A stretch of DNA of 64,000 nucleotides from Chitinophaga sancti. Lineage in GTDB: Bacteria > Bacteroidota > Bacteroidia > Chitinophagales > Chitinophagaceae. A program made the translations under genes and the position numbers. The stretch is from NCBI RefSeq assembly GCF_034424315.1, contig NZ_CP139972.1, forward strand, positions 4,650,001-4,714,000, read 5' to 3'. Under the pieces are notes generated by a model. That model worked only from the letters and a program-made list of their open reading frames with translations. It did no database searches and was not told where the DNA came from. Below, piece by piece: positions 15,925 through 24,350 of the stretch. The number at the start of each line of letters is the position of its first letter. The stretch's first letter is position 1.

Positions 15925-17421
15925 ATGGGAAACAATAGTTTGTACCCGTACCAGGAACGTGACCTCAATATCCTATTTGATAAACTCTCTCATGCATCCA
16001 AAGGCTATAGGATTCTTTATCAATTACCAACGGGTGGAGGCAAGACAAGGATCTTTTCTGAGATTGCCAGGTGGTATGTGGAAAACTTTCATAAACAGGT
16101 AATGGTATTGACGCACCGGACCGAACTATGTAAGCAGACGGCGACTACATTGACAAGGATCGGGATCAAAAACAAAGTGATCAATAGCACGGTGAAGCAA
16201 TTGCGTAAACGGGAAGAACATGCCTGTTATGTGGCGATGGTAGAGACCTTGCGAAACCGTTTGAAACAGGGGATTATTAATCCTGCCAATATAGGATTGG
16301 TGATCATTGATGAAGCACATCACAATGCATTCCAGAAATTGTTGAATAAATTCCCGCGTGCGATCGTGGTGGGTGTTACGGCAACACCACTGAGTTCAAA
16401 TGCAGATCTGCCAATGAACAAAACTTACCAGGAATTGATTGTGGGCGAGAGCATCAGCGGTCTGATCAAACAGCGCTACCTGGCAAAGCCGGTGAGCTGG
16501 CGGTATGATGTGGAATTGAATTCACTGAAGACAGGGATCTATGGAGATTTCACCATCAGTACTTCGGATGAATTATATTCATCCAGGGCAATGCTGGAAT
16601 TACTTTTACATGCTTATGAAACGCATTCGAAAAATAAGAAGACGCTGATCTTTAACAATGGGATCTTTACCTCCAGGAATGTGTGTAAAATGTTCCAGGA
16701 CGCGGGGTATCCGATCAGGCATTTGGACAATCGTCATTCGCCGGCGGAGCGGGAAGAGATTTTGAAATGGTATAAGAAAACGAAAGCTGCGATCCTGACA
16801 TCTGTCTCGATCCTGACGACGGGCTTTGACGAGCCATCGATACAAACGATTATTCTGAATCGTGCCACGACATCATTGACATTGTACCACCAGATGATTG
16901 GGCGTGGGTCGCGGAGTTTGCCTAAGAAGAAGAATTTTACCATCATCGATTTGGGAAATAATATAGATCGGTTTGGAGAGTGGCAGGCACCGATGGATTG
17001 GCAATTGATCTTTGAAAGACCGGAGGCGTATATAGAAAGTATGCATTACTTATCTACAACGGAAGCGCGGGTGATATCTTCGGATCTTCGTTCTAAATTT
17101 CCGAATACATTGCAGTTATCATTTGATATACAGGAGGCGCATCAGCGTGTGATAGAGGCGGGGCAGAAGCCATTGACGGTGATCAGGGATGCGATCCGGC
17201 AACATGCGATAATGTGTATAGAGAATAGTGATACGATTAGCCAGGCACTGGAACTGACTGAATTATTGGATCAGGAGATACAGTGGCGGGTGAAGCAGTA
17301 TGGGAAGTGTTTGGGCAAGGTGACGAGGAATTATACGGATTGGCTGGTGGCGGATTATAAGGAGCGGTTGAAGACATTGATTCAGAAAATTATGCAGAAA
17401 GGGAAGCCGAAGGCGGCGTAA
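15925..17421 (+). CDS. Superfamily II DEAD/DEAH-box helicase
   Basis: 498 residues. Motif I PTGGGKT at 35-41, DEAH at 128-131, motif III-like VTATP, and motif VI QMIGRGSR at about 325, all in the order expected for two RecA-like domains of the SSL2/RAD25-like type. An N-terminal YPYQ aromatic/Q-motif precedes motif I. The C-terminal 130 residues are a helical extension without a recognised nuclease domain. Such stand-alone helicases occur both in DNA repair and in defence islands. No partner nuclease or methylase lies next to it, so the role stays open. The phased repeat array upstream may regulate it. Confidence 0.85.
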   Translation: MGNNSLYPYQERDLNILFDKLSHASKGYRILYQLPTGGGKTRIFSEIARWYVENFHKQVMVLTHRTELCKQTATTLTRIGIKNKVINSTVKQLRKREEHACYVAMVETLRNRLKQGIINPANIGLVIIDEAHHNAFQKLLNKFPRAIVVGVTATPLSSNADLPMNKTYQELIVGESISGLIKQRYLAKPVSWRYDVELNSLKTGIYGDFTISTSDELYSSRAMLELLLHAYETHSKNKKTLIFNNGIFTSRNVCKMFQDAGYPIRHLDNRHSPAEREEILKWYKKTKAAILTSVSILTTGFDEPSIQTIILNRATTSLTLYHQMIGRGSRSLPKKKNFTIIDLGNNIDRFGEWQAPMDWQLIFERPEAYIESMHYLSTTEARVISSDLRSKFPNTLQLSFDIQEAHQRVIEAGQKPLTVIRDAIRQHAIMCIENSDTISQALELTELLDQEIQWRVKQYGKCLGKVTRNYTDWLVADYKERLKTLIQKIMQKGKPKAA

Positions 17422-17501
17422 ATTGTTTTGAAATCACACGCAACTATAATAAAACATGCCAGTTTAAAATCAATATAACACGCAGAAAATCATCACAAAA
17501 A

Positions 17502-17529
17502 AAGACCTGCAGCAATTGCTACAGGTCTT
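17502..17529 (-). terminator. Intrinsic terminator for the minus-strand lipoprotein gene
   Basis: AAGACCTG and CAGGTCTT arms around a nested AGCAA/TTGCT palindrome. An A-run at 17497-17504 becomes a U-run on the minus strand. It lies 36 bp past the stop of the gene at 17566. Confidence 0.75.
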
Positions 17530-17565
17530 CTCTCATATCGGCATAGTCTTACAACTTTCCGAAAA

Positions 17566-18108
17566 TTACTCTACAGTGATCGTCACTTCATTCACCTTCG
17601 TCAGCCCACTCACACCTTCACCCTGATACACTACTTTGTAAGTACCTGGGGTCTCAATCTTGTAGCCCATCAGCAAATCGATTTCAGCAGACACACTACC
17701 TTTCGCAGGCACTTTGATATAAGTATCTGCCGGTGGAGGCGTTACTCTCTTCGCCATTGCACCTTTGTACTGTACTGCCTCGCCTTTGCTGTTAGTCACT
17801 TCGAAGAAAGAATTTAAAAACCTTTGTTCGAATGGCGTATGCCATTTACAAAATGCCTGCTCTTTGGTGGTAGGGTTATTCACAGTAAACTTCACCAGAA
17901 TGGGTTTACCTGCTTTTACCTTTGCGGGCGCAAACATTACTGTTTCCAGTACAGGAATACTGCTATCAGCAGCTACAGGTTCAGCTACGGCAGCAGTGGT
18001 TTCCTGCACCTGTTGGGTCGTATTATGTTGTGTACTTTGAGACTGCTGGCATGCAGTGAAAGAAAATACAGACAGTATAACTGCCATTGCGATGAACTGG
18101 TTTTTCAT
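17566..18108 (-). CDS. Lipoprotein with M35-protease-prodomain-like beta domain
   Basis: 180 residues. Lipobox FTAC at about 17-20, a Gln/Thr-rich linker, then a beta-sandwich domain at about 50-180. The segment with FCKWHTPFEQRFLNSFFEVT, YKGAMAKRVTPPPADTYIKV and PGTYKVVYQG resembles the N-terminal non-catalytic domain of bacterial/fungal M35 (deuterolysin-type) peptidases. No HExxH zinc motif is present, so it is not itself a protease; a protease-inhibitor or matrix-type role is a guess. Probably anchored in the outer or inner membrane facing the periplasm. Confidence 0.75.
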   Translation of the reverse strand: MKNQFIAMAVILSVFSFTACQQSQSTQHNTTQQVQETTAAVAEPVAADSSIPVLETVMFAPAKVKAGKPILVKFTVNNPTTKEQAFCKWHTPFEQRFLNSFFEVTNSKGEAVQYKGAMAKRVTPPPADTYIKVPAKGSVSAEIDLLMGYKIETPGTYKVVYQGEGVSGLTKVNEVTITVE

Positions 18109-18130
18109 TTAGATCATTTATAGGGGGAAA

Positions 18131-18544
18131 TTAATCCTTTTTGAACACAAGAATATATTTCCTGAAGAAATACTTCCATGGCATCGCGATAACGGGCAAA
18201 GGCACCAAAGCAAATACCATAAACATACCACTTGCAGGAGAATCCATTAAGTGGCCTGCCTGCCATAACGGCAACGCCACTATGATGAGCCAGATGGATT
18301 TGTACAAAATCTCCAGCATGACGATAGCCAGCATTCTAAGTGGTTGAAAAATACCGAAAAAAGATAATAGGGAATAAGATGCCCAGATGGAAAAATTCAT
18401 TGCTTCCGCTGGATCCCATGCTCCTTTATGTGTGAAAATAAAGGTCCAGGCATCCTTGCCGAGAAATACGAACATCAAAACATACAATAATCTTAATAAA
18501 TAGATTTTGTAAATGGGAACGCCTTCCCAACGCTGACTGGTCAT
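18131..18544 (-). CDS. Small membrane protein (DoxX-like, four helices)
   Basis: 137 residues with four hydrophobic segments (about 13-29, 47-65, 70-95, 103-123) and a basic C-terminal tail (YFFRKYILVFKKD). The shape resembles DoxX/MauE-like four-helix membrane proteins, but I see no diagnostic residue. The gene lies 22 bp upstream of the lipoprotein gene on the same strand, so the two may be cotranscribed. A palindromic repeat element (18631-18700) sits 86 bp upstream of its start. Confidence 0.7.
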   Translation of the reverse strand: MTSQRWEGVPIYKIYLLRLLYVLMFVFLGKDAWTFIFTHKGAWDPAEAMNFSIWASYSLLSFFGIFQPLRMLAIVMLEILYKSIWLIIVALPLWQAGHLMDSPASGMFMVFALVPLPVIAMPWKYFFRKYILVFKKD

Positions 18545-18864
18545 AATGGAAGTATAGGTTGAATGAAAAACTGGTTTTGAATTTATAGGTGATCTACACG
18601 GGTAAAAGGTTGCAAAGGCAGTTTATAACTGGCACTCATTTCATAAATAGGATTTCCAACTGATAATCAATGCATAAATAGTAATTATAAAATGAGTTCT
18701 ATTATCCTTTTTTATCGCTATTACAATAAGCACATCCTAAATTAAATGCCCTCCATGATTACAGCTACAGGCAAGCAGGCCATTACAATGATTACTGAAA
18801 AACATTTCCCTTCATGATTACTGCTACATATATACTGTCATTGTACTACCAATCCAGTCATACA
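18545..18864. other. 320-bp intergenic region with repeats
   Basis: Holds the palindromic element at 18631-18700 and a further direct repeat, CATGATTAC(A/T)GCTACA, at 18754-18769 and 18813-18828. I see no gene. Confidence 0.6.
18631..18700. repeat. Palindromic intergenic element, copy A (~70 bp)
   Basis: Ends ...ACTCATTTCATAAATAG and ...TTATAAAATGAGTTCT are inverted repeats. The centre contains TGATAATCAA. A second copy lies at 56511-56581 with the same ends and centre (AACTCATTTCATAAATAGG and TTGATAATCAAT are identical or nearly so). In both cases the element stands upstream of a minus-strand membrane-protein gene. Confidence 0.8.
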
Positions 18865-19224
18865 TCACAAAGACTGCTGAAACACAATACAAACCGTAGT
18901 TGGATCCAACACTGCAAACTCCTTCAATCCCCATGGCTGCTGCTTCACATAATTCAGATTCGGATGCAGAATATCTGGCCGCCTTGCTTTAATATCCGCA
19001 TACACCGCTTCAATATCATCAGTAGCAATCCTGATTTCAGGCCTGCTATCTTTAGCAGCCAGCTCCGGTTCTACCATTAATTGAAAAGTAGCATTATCCC
19101 TGTTTACGATATACAATACTTCATCATGGTATCCTAATTCAAACCCCAGCCCATCAATAAAGAAATCAAGCGCCTGCTGAATGTCTGCATAAAAAACTTT
19201 GGGTAATACGGCGATCAGGCTCAT
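18865..19224 (-). CDS. VOC-family (glyoxalase/bleomycin-resistance-like) protein
   Basis: 119 residues in one beta-alpha-beta-beta-beta vicinal-oxygen-chelate pattern repeated twice (LPKVFYADIQQALDFFIDGL; IRIATDDIEAVYADIKARRP; FAVLDPTTVCIVFQQ). Members bind metals and act as lyases, dioxygenases or drug-binding resistance proteins. The usual metal-binding His/Glu set is incomplete, which leans towards a binding or resistance-type member. It stands alone with no partner. Confidence 0.82.
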   Translation of the reverse strand: MSLIAVLPKVFYADIQQALDFFIDGLGFELGYHDEVLYIVNRDNATFQLMVEPELAAKDSRPEIRIATDDIEAVYADIKARRPDILHPNLNYVKQQPWGLKEFAVLDPTTVCIVFQQSL

Positions 19225-19401
19225 ATAGTTAACAATTTAAACGAGCTACAATATAATATTAATTCAACACATTGTTTTAAGCGGCTAAGATCGGCAAGGA
19301 CGGTCCACAATTATTTAAAAACTTATGTAGAAAAAGCCGGAAAATGCACAAACCCAGAATAGCAAGGGTAATTTTAACCGGGAGCATCATCAGCCTCCCA
19401 A

Positions 19402-19803
19402 CTACCTCTCTGGCAACACGGCCTCCACCGGCTTCTCAAACTTCTCCGCATTAAAAATCCGCGCCCGGTGCTGCAATCCCCAATCCGCCAAACTATCCGT
19501 CAACTCCTTCAAGGTCTTCCCATATTGCGATAATTTATAAGTCACCGTCACCGGCTGTGTCTCTGACACCTCCCTGATAATCAGCCCATTCATCTCGAGA
19601 TCCTTCAATTCCCTGCTCAGCACCTTCCCTGCTATCCCATTCAAATCTTTCAACAATTCTGAATACCGCATAGGCTTATAACAAAGATGCGCAATCAGGA
19701 TCACCTTCCATTTTCCACCCAGAATATGAAGCGTATCATCAATCGCGCGCACTCTTTTCATACACTCGCTGAATGTCGGATATCCTAAATTCTCATTTTC
19801 CAT
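19402..19803 (-). CDS. HxlR-family transcriptional regulator
   Basis: 133 residues from the ATG at 19803 (an ATG two codons upstream is possible). A winged helix-turn-helix with the HxlR hallmarks ILGGKWKVILIAHL, PMRYSELLKDLNGIAGKVLS, and the wing VTYKLSQYGKTL. HxlR proteins often control divergent redox or detoxification genes. Here the divergent neighbour is a nitroreductase 115 bp away, so it is very likely its regulator. Confidence 0.9.
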   Translation of the reverse strand: MENENLGYPTFSECMKRVRAIDDTLHILGGKWKVILIAHLCYKPMRYSELLKDLNGIAGKVLSRELKDLEMNGLIIREVSETQPVTVTYKLSQYGKTLKELTDSLADWGLQHRARIFNAEKFEKPVEAVLPER

Positions 19804-19893
19804 ATACAAAATTGGTTACTTTTTTGTCACCTGATGTCCCGTATGTCACCATCAATAAGCCCCCTAAAGTTACTTAATTACCGAAAGTGAATT

Positions 19894-19901
19894 TACATTT
19901 G
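19894..19901 (+). promoter_or_regulatory. Bacteroidota -7 box TACATTTG
   Basis: TAnnTTTG match 17 bp before the nitroreductase ATG, inside the divergent HxlR/nitroreductase promoter region where the regulator would bind. Confidence 0.45.
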
Positions 19902-19918
19902 TTGAAAATTGGACGAAT

Positions 19919-20617
19919 ATGAGTTTAATAGACGATTTACAATGGCGCTATGCCACTAAAAAGATGAATGGTGCGAAAGTACCTCAGGAGAAATTAGATT
20001 ATATTCTGGAAGCGGCGCGCCTGGCACCCTCTTCTTCCGGTTTACAGCCGTATAAAATCATCGTAATTTCCGACAAGGCATTACTGGAAAAAATAAAAGG
20101 TATCGCATTTAATCAGAGCCAGATCGCCGACTGCTCTCACCTGCTGGTTTGGGCCGCCTGGGATGGATATAGTGATGCAAGGATCAGCAATGTATTCAAT
20201 GCAACGATGGATGAGCGTGGATTACCACATGACACCATGGACAACTATAAAAGCGTGATATTAAACATGTATGAACCAAAGGGCCAGGATTGGCAGGCTC
20301 ATCATGCGGCAAAGCAGAGTTATATCTCCTTTGCAATGGCTATTGCAGCAGCTGCAGAGCAGAAAGTAGATGCGACACCGATGGAAGGATTTGTGCCTGA
20401 GCAGTTAGATGAACTGTTACAATTGAATGGTACAGGGTATAAGAGTACGGTGATCCTGCCTTTGGGATATAGAGAAGCAGCGAATGACTGGCTGGTGAAT
20501 ATGAAGAAAGTGCGTACGCCTAAAGCGGATTTCATTACTGAAATGACGACTGCAGATGCTGCGCAGACAGATGGTGCACCTGTTACACTGAATCTGGAAA
20601 CGATCGTAAAGAAATAG
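19919..20617 (+). CDS. Nitroreductase-family protein (NfsB-like)
   Basis: 232 residues. FMN-binding fold with the N-terminal helix MSLIDDLQWRYATKKMNG, the phosphate-binding AARLAPSSSGLQPYK, a central helix rich in Ala (SFAMAIAAAAEQKVDATPME) and a late VILPLGYREA. These enzymes reduce nitroaromatics or quinones with NAD(P)H and a bound FMN. It is divergent from the HxlR regulator and followed by a good terminator, so it is a single-gene transcript, probably induced by reactive electrophiles. Confidence 0.88.
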   Translation: MSLIDDLQWRYATKKMNGAKVPQEKLDYILEAARLAPSSSGLQPYKIIVISDKALLEKIKGIAFNQSQIADCSHLLVWAAWDGYSDARISNVFNATMDERGLPHDTMDNYKSVILNMYEPKGQDWQAHHAAKQSYISFAMAIAAAAEQKVDATPMEGFVPEQLDELLQLNGTGYKSTVILPLGYREAANDWLVNMKKVRTPKADFITEMTTADAAQTDGAPVTLNLETIVKK

Positions 20618-20625
20618 AATTTAAT

Positions 20626-20660
20626 AGGGCTATCTGTTTATTTTCAAATAGATAGCCCTT
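20626..20660 (+). terminator. Intrinsic terminator of the nitroreductase gene
   Basis: AGGGCTATCT and AGATAGCCCT arms, starting 8 bp after the stop and followed by TTTAAAA. Confidence 0.75.
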
Positions 20661-20684
20661 TAAAACTGTTCATATTATATTCTC

Positions 20685-20910
20685 TTCAATTCAAAGGTCC
20701 ACTACCCCAGGTAAACAATTCCTACAGCGCCGTCACTTTATCAACTCATACACCGGTAACCTTCAAATACCGCAGCCCTGGTATCCCGATTTGCTACAGC
20801 GCCATTACTTCACCAACTCATACACCGGTAACCTTCAAATATCCACAGCACCTGGTATCCCAATTTCCTACAGCGGCATCACTTTATCAACTCATACACC
20901 GGTAACCTAT
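20685..20910. repeat. Tandem triplication of the GH31 3' end (72-74 bp period)
   Basis: CTACAGCG occurs at 20722, 20794 and 20868, and each is followed by a copy of the CAACTCATACACCGGTAACC block that encodes the last residues (RLPVYELI) of the GH31 gene. Only the copy at 20879-20910 is within the gene. The other two lie downstream as untranslated duplicates, with a weaker partial unit at about 20690. Confidence 0.85.
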
Positions 20911-22450
20911 CCAATGGCACCGTCTGCTCAATCGTTCCCGGCCCCTTCAACACCTCTCCTTTATCACTCCTCCACTTCCCCTTCGGCAACACGACAGACT
21001 GCTTCCCATCCTTCGTCATCACAGGCGCCACCAGGTACTTATCCCCTAACATAAACTGCCCCTTCGCGGCTGCAAACCCCTGCCCCGGAAACTCATACTC
21101 CATACTCCTCACAATAGGCACCCCGCTCACAGCAGAAGCCTTCGCCAACTCCAAAATATAAGGCGTGTACTTTCCCCTGATCTCCACCGTTTTCTTCACC
21201 ATCGCAAGATGCTCCTTACTCAACACCCTCCACGGCGCCACTGAAAACTGCATCATCGGCATCAATGCAGAACACTGTGCAGAACGTACCACTAGCTCCT
21301 CATCCAATTTATCTCTCCCAATAAAAGACCCAAACTCCCCACCGCCAATCATATCCGGACAGGTAAAATTATACCCCAACAAACCCGCCAGCGTAATATG
21401 CGGAATCAGCTTCTGCAAATCCACCCACGTATGCTGCTTATCCCTCAAGCGCTGCACAAGCGGTTCTCCCCCCATCTTCCACATAGCCCGATACTCATTC
21501 AATGCATAATGCAGGCCTATTTCTCCCCACAAACGACTTTGCTCATTAGGCGTAGCCTTCGCAAAGGAAACCGCATCAGCCGGATAAAAATCAGCATCCC
21601 CGGCATCCAACTTAAAACCATCCAGGTGATAAGTCTGCACCATATAATCCAGTCTGCCGCTAAACCACTCCTTTGCAGTGGGATTCGTGAAATCCATCAC
21701 CGCGCTATATCCATTCCACCAGCTCAGGATCGCAGGGTTCACCGTATCCTTCATCAACAGCAACTTCTTGCTCAACAGCTCCCTGAATACTTCTGTATCC
21801 GGAGACACAAAAGGACTTATCCACAGCATCACCTTAAAACCCATCTTATGCAAACTATCCACCATCGCCGCCGCATTCTCAAATCGATCTTTTCTAAAAT
21901 CAAACCTGCCGTAATAGTCTCCCCAGTTATCATCAATCATCAGTACACCGGCAGGAAAACCGTTGGCAAGAATGGCATTTGCATACCTAAGAATATCAGC
22001 CTGGTTCTGATTATATACCAGTTCAATCCACGTATTGTACTGAGGTCTGGTAATCAATAATGTATCCGGCAATTTTCCCTTCGCAGGAAAATGTTTCTTC
22101 GCCGCATTGGAAAAAGCATCTTTCAGGTTGTGCCCCAGCGAATCCACTTCAACAGGCGCAATTGCATTTGAAATCTCCAATACATTGCCATGTACTGCAA
22201 ATTGAAAAGGCTCATCACTCCAGATATACCGCCCACTGCTGGACAGCAAAAGAGGAGCTGCCTGGTTCCCACCTGTATTCGCAAAGAGGTTAAATGAATA
22301 ACCATCTTTCAGCGGCATCTGCTGCCCTTCGGTAACAGCGCCTCCGTACCAGTGTTCTCCGTTCTTAATTTGAATAGTTTTCGTTTGTGCGTATACGCAA
22401 TTACAGATACTTGCGATTAGAATGGCTGAAATAACTTTTCCCAAGGGCAT
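20879..22450 (-). CDS. GH31 alpha-glycosidase
   Basis: 523 residues with a signal peptide (about 1-21, ...CVYAQ). N-terminal beta domain to about 130, then the (beta/alpha)8 barrel. ILANGFPAGVLMIDDNWGDY at about 161-180 and the catalytic region HLDGFKLDAGD at 275-285 (nucleophile Asp282) are the GH31 signatures; the RS/CS-type second motif and a C-terminal beta domain follow. GH31 covers alpha-glucosidases, alpha-xylosidases, alpha-galactosidases and sulfoquinovosidases. The exact specificity cannot be set from sequence alone. It is a lone gene whose 3' end has been duplicated twice downstream. Confidence 0.87.
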   Translation of the reverse strand: MPLGKVISAILIASICNCVYAQTKTIQIKNGEHWYGGAVTEGQQMPLKDGYSFNLFANTGGNQAAPLLLSSSGRYIWSDEPFQFAVHGNVLEISNAIAPVEVDSLGHNLKDAFSNAAKKHFPAKGKLPDTLLITRPQYNTWIELVYNQNQADILRYANAILANGFPAGVLMIDDNWGDYYGRFDFRKDRFENAAAMVDSLHKMGFKVMLWISPFVSPDTEVFRELLSKKLLLMKDTVNPAILSWWNGYSAVMDFTNPTAKEWFSGRLDYMVQTYHLDGFKLDAGDADFYPADAVSFAKATPNEQSRLWGEIGLHYALNEYRAMWKMGGEPLVQRLRDKQHTWVDLQKLIPHITLAGLLGYNFTCPDMIGGGEFGSFIGRDKLDEELVVRSAQCSALMPMMQFSVAPWRVLSKEHLAMVKKTVEIRGKYTPYILELAKASAVSGVPIVRSMEYEFPGQGFAAAKGQFMLGDKYLVAPVMTKDGKQSVVLPKGKWRSDKGEVLKGPGTIEQTVPLDRLPVYELIK

Positions 22451-22699
22451 GAATTGGTTGTTTTACATTCTAAAATAACCTTAATTAGGGAGAGTGTTGC
22501 TACGCAACCGGTTGTGTAAATTTATAGTATATTTAAATGAAGATTGTAGACGTAAAAAAGAAGTAGCAGGACAATTGAAAAAAGAGGATGAAAACAAAAA
22601 TACATTCATTCTCAATCCGATAACTGCACAATCATTTAAAAATCAATTACTTGTTCCCTCCAAAAAGTCTTAGTAACTTCATAACAATCACTAATTATT

Positions 22700-23821
22700 A
22701 TGTTACATAGCAATGAATTCCTTACGCCACGTTTAACGGGTAAGCGCTTTGACGACCACACAATTCCATTGGATTTGCTGGAAGACTTTGCCGCACTGGA
22801 AGAGTTGTTCATAGAAGTAGCTAAATGGATCTACCTGAATGAAAATCCAGATAGAAAACGCGTTCCGAGAGGGTTTACCAATGAAGTAGCATTAAAATTA
22901 TCATCGATCGAAAATGGCAGTGCTGTTCCAAAAATCATGCTTGTTACTTCATTCATAGGCCTATTTCCTAACAATAATTTTGAATACTACGAAAAAGCCA
23001 GGGAGAATATTTTAAAATCAATAGATGCTGCAAACAGAGGTGAAGAGGTAACAAGATATATTCCGGACAACCTACTGGTTTATTTCAATCGTATAGGAAA
23101 ACGTCTTAGAGATGATGAAACGATTGATTTTAGTCCAGGTTCCGGATTGCAGGCTAAACTTAATAGAACTACCCGTAGAAAGCTGGTGCTCGCATCATCG
23201 AATATTCATGAAGTGACCATTGAAACTATGATCCGGGGTACCATCCCTGAAGCTGATAAAAGCAAAAAAACGTTCACACTTATGACTAATAGCGGTCAAA
23301 GAATCCTGGCTAAATTGCAGGGAGTTCATTCAACTACAATACTGGATGCCTTTAACAGCTATGAATCAAAAACAAGGGTAATGATATCCGGGCTCGGACG
23401 TTTTGACAAACAGGATAGGTTAGTCAGCTTTGAATCTATAGATCATATTTCTGTTCTTGATCCTTTAGATGTTCCGTCCAGGTTAGAAGAACTTGCCAGT
23501 TTGGAACCAGGGTGGTTAAATGGAGAAGGAATAGCATTGCAGAAAGAAAACCTGGATTGGTTTGCCGAAATATTCGAAACTAATTACGATCCAGCATTAC
23601 CACTGCCTCATTTATATCCCACTCCTACTGGTGGAATTCAGGCTGAATGGTCTTCTTTCACTCATGATATAAGTTTAAATATTGATCTACCTAAGAAATC
23701 TGCATTTTACCAATCATGGAATCGTATTAGTGACGAGCTTGACGAGCTGACATTAAAACTATCAGAGGACAGTGACTGGCAATTGCTTAATCAAAAGCTT
23801 ACACAACTTTATAAAGAATAG
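22700..23821 (+). CDS. Accessory two-gene module, first protein (373 aa, function unknown)
   Basis: No signal peptide or membrane helix. Three parts can be seen: a helical N-terminus (1-150), a small beta-rich middle (about 165-255, with VTIETMIRGTIPEADKSKKT, GQRILAKLQGVH and RVMISGLGRFDKQDRLVSFE, OB/SH3-like), and a C-terminal part with the motif LYPTPTGGIQAEWSSF followed by an acidic helix. I recall this C-terminal motif from bacterial proteins encoded beside a small second protein like the one at 23825. No function is established to my knowledge. Its stop is 3 bp before the next ATG. The gene is more A+T-rich than its glycosidase neighbours, which suggests transfer. Confidence 0.75.
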   Translation: MLHSNEFLTPRLTGKRFDDHTIPLDLLEDFAALEELFIEVAKWIYLNENPDRKRVPRGFTNEVALKLSSIENGSAVPKIMLVTSFIGLFPNNNFEYYEKARENILKSIDAANRGEEVTRYIPDNLLVYFNRIGKRLRDDETIDFSPGSGLQAKLNRTTRRKLVLASSNIHEVTIETMIRGTIPEADKSKKTFTLMTNSGQRILAKLQGVHSTTILDAFNSYESKTRVMISGLGRFDKQDRLVSFESIDHISVLDPLDVPSRLEELASLEPGWLNGEGIALQKENLDWFAEIFETNYDPALPLPHLYPTPTGGIQAEWSSFTHDISLNIDLPKKSAFYQSWNRISDELDELTLKLSEDSDWQLLNQKLTQLYKE

Positions 23822-23824
23822 TAA

Positions 23825-24229
23825 ATGCACCAAACCACTTTATTATTAAGACAAGTTCATCCATCTTTTGTACAAGCCAACAAAATATCGTCACAGGTAT
23901 TTAGCATAACATCCCAGGTATTTAGGCCGACGCCAAAGGATCAGAACCAGCTTTCCGTTTACAACAGCAATAAATATACTCCCCAGGAGTCTCATGCTCA
24001 TTTCACTGCTATTGATACCAGCTATAAATCTCATGGAGTAGTTGCCGTAAGCGTGCAGGAATGTGATATGGAAGGCCTTAAATGCGAAGAAAACAATATT
24101 CCGTTTGATGGCCATTCTTTCATTGATTTCAATATGCTTTCAGGTAGTCAAATTGAGAAGAAAGCGAAAAAGTTAAGGAACTACGCAATGGAAAGAGGCT
24201 GGCTATACGAACAAAGTGGTGAAAATTAA
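23825..24229 (+). CDS. Accessory two-gene module, second protein (134 aa, function unknown)
   Basis: Soluble protein opening MHQTTLLLRQVHPSFVQANK and containing VFRPTPKDQNQLSVYNSNKY and HGVVAVSVQECDMEGLKC. These three blocks are the recognisable core of a small family I know only from two-gene accessory loci. It is translationally coupled to the 373-aa gene. Size, tight coupling and A+T-rich sequence fit a toxin-antitoxin-like or defence-type pair, but nothing catalytic is identifiable, so this is inference only. Confidence 0.75.
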   Translation: MHQTTLLLRQVHPSFVQANKISSQVFSITSQVFRPTPKDQNQLSVYNSNKYTPQESHAHFTAIDTSYKSHGVVAVSVQECDMEGLKCEENNIPFDGHSFIDFNMLSGSQIEKKAKKLRNYAMERGWLYEQSGEN

Positions 24230-24240
24230 GCGTTAATTAT

Positions 24241-24350
24241 AAAGAGGTTGTTTCAATAGTAATTTGAAGGCATTGAGAATTGCATTAATTAAACTCTCCG
24301 CCAGGTATCCTCATTAATCCGGGGAATTTTACTTTTGATACAACCTCTTT
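24241..24350. ncRNA. Structured repeated element, copy 1 (~110 nt)
   Basis: Read on the minus strand it begins GAGGTTGTATCAAAAGTA and ends TTGAAACAACCTC, closing a long stem. Conserved internal blocks are CGGATTAAT, ACCTG-GGAGAG, TTCTCAATG and TTCAAATTA. The second copy at 51397-51505 keeps all of these blocks while the stem changes GAGGTTGT/ACAACCTC to GAGCTTGT/GCAAGCTC, a compensatory G-C to C-G swap. Both copies follow the stop of a minus-strand gene. It is an RNA-structure or mobile-repeat candidate; type ncRNA is tentative. Confidence 0.5.

Noticed and set aside
21398..22060. 220-codon plus-strand ORF
   Set aside because: Antisense to the GH31 gene, whose catalytic motifs are intact.
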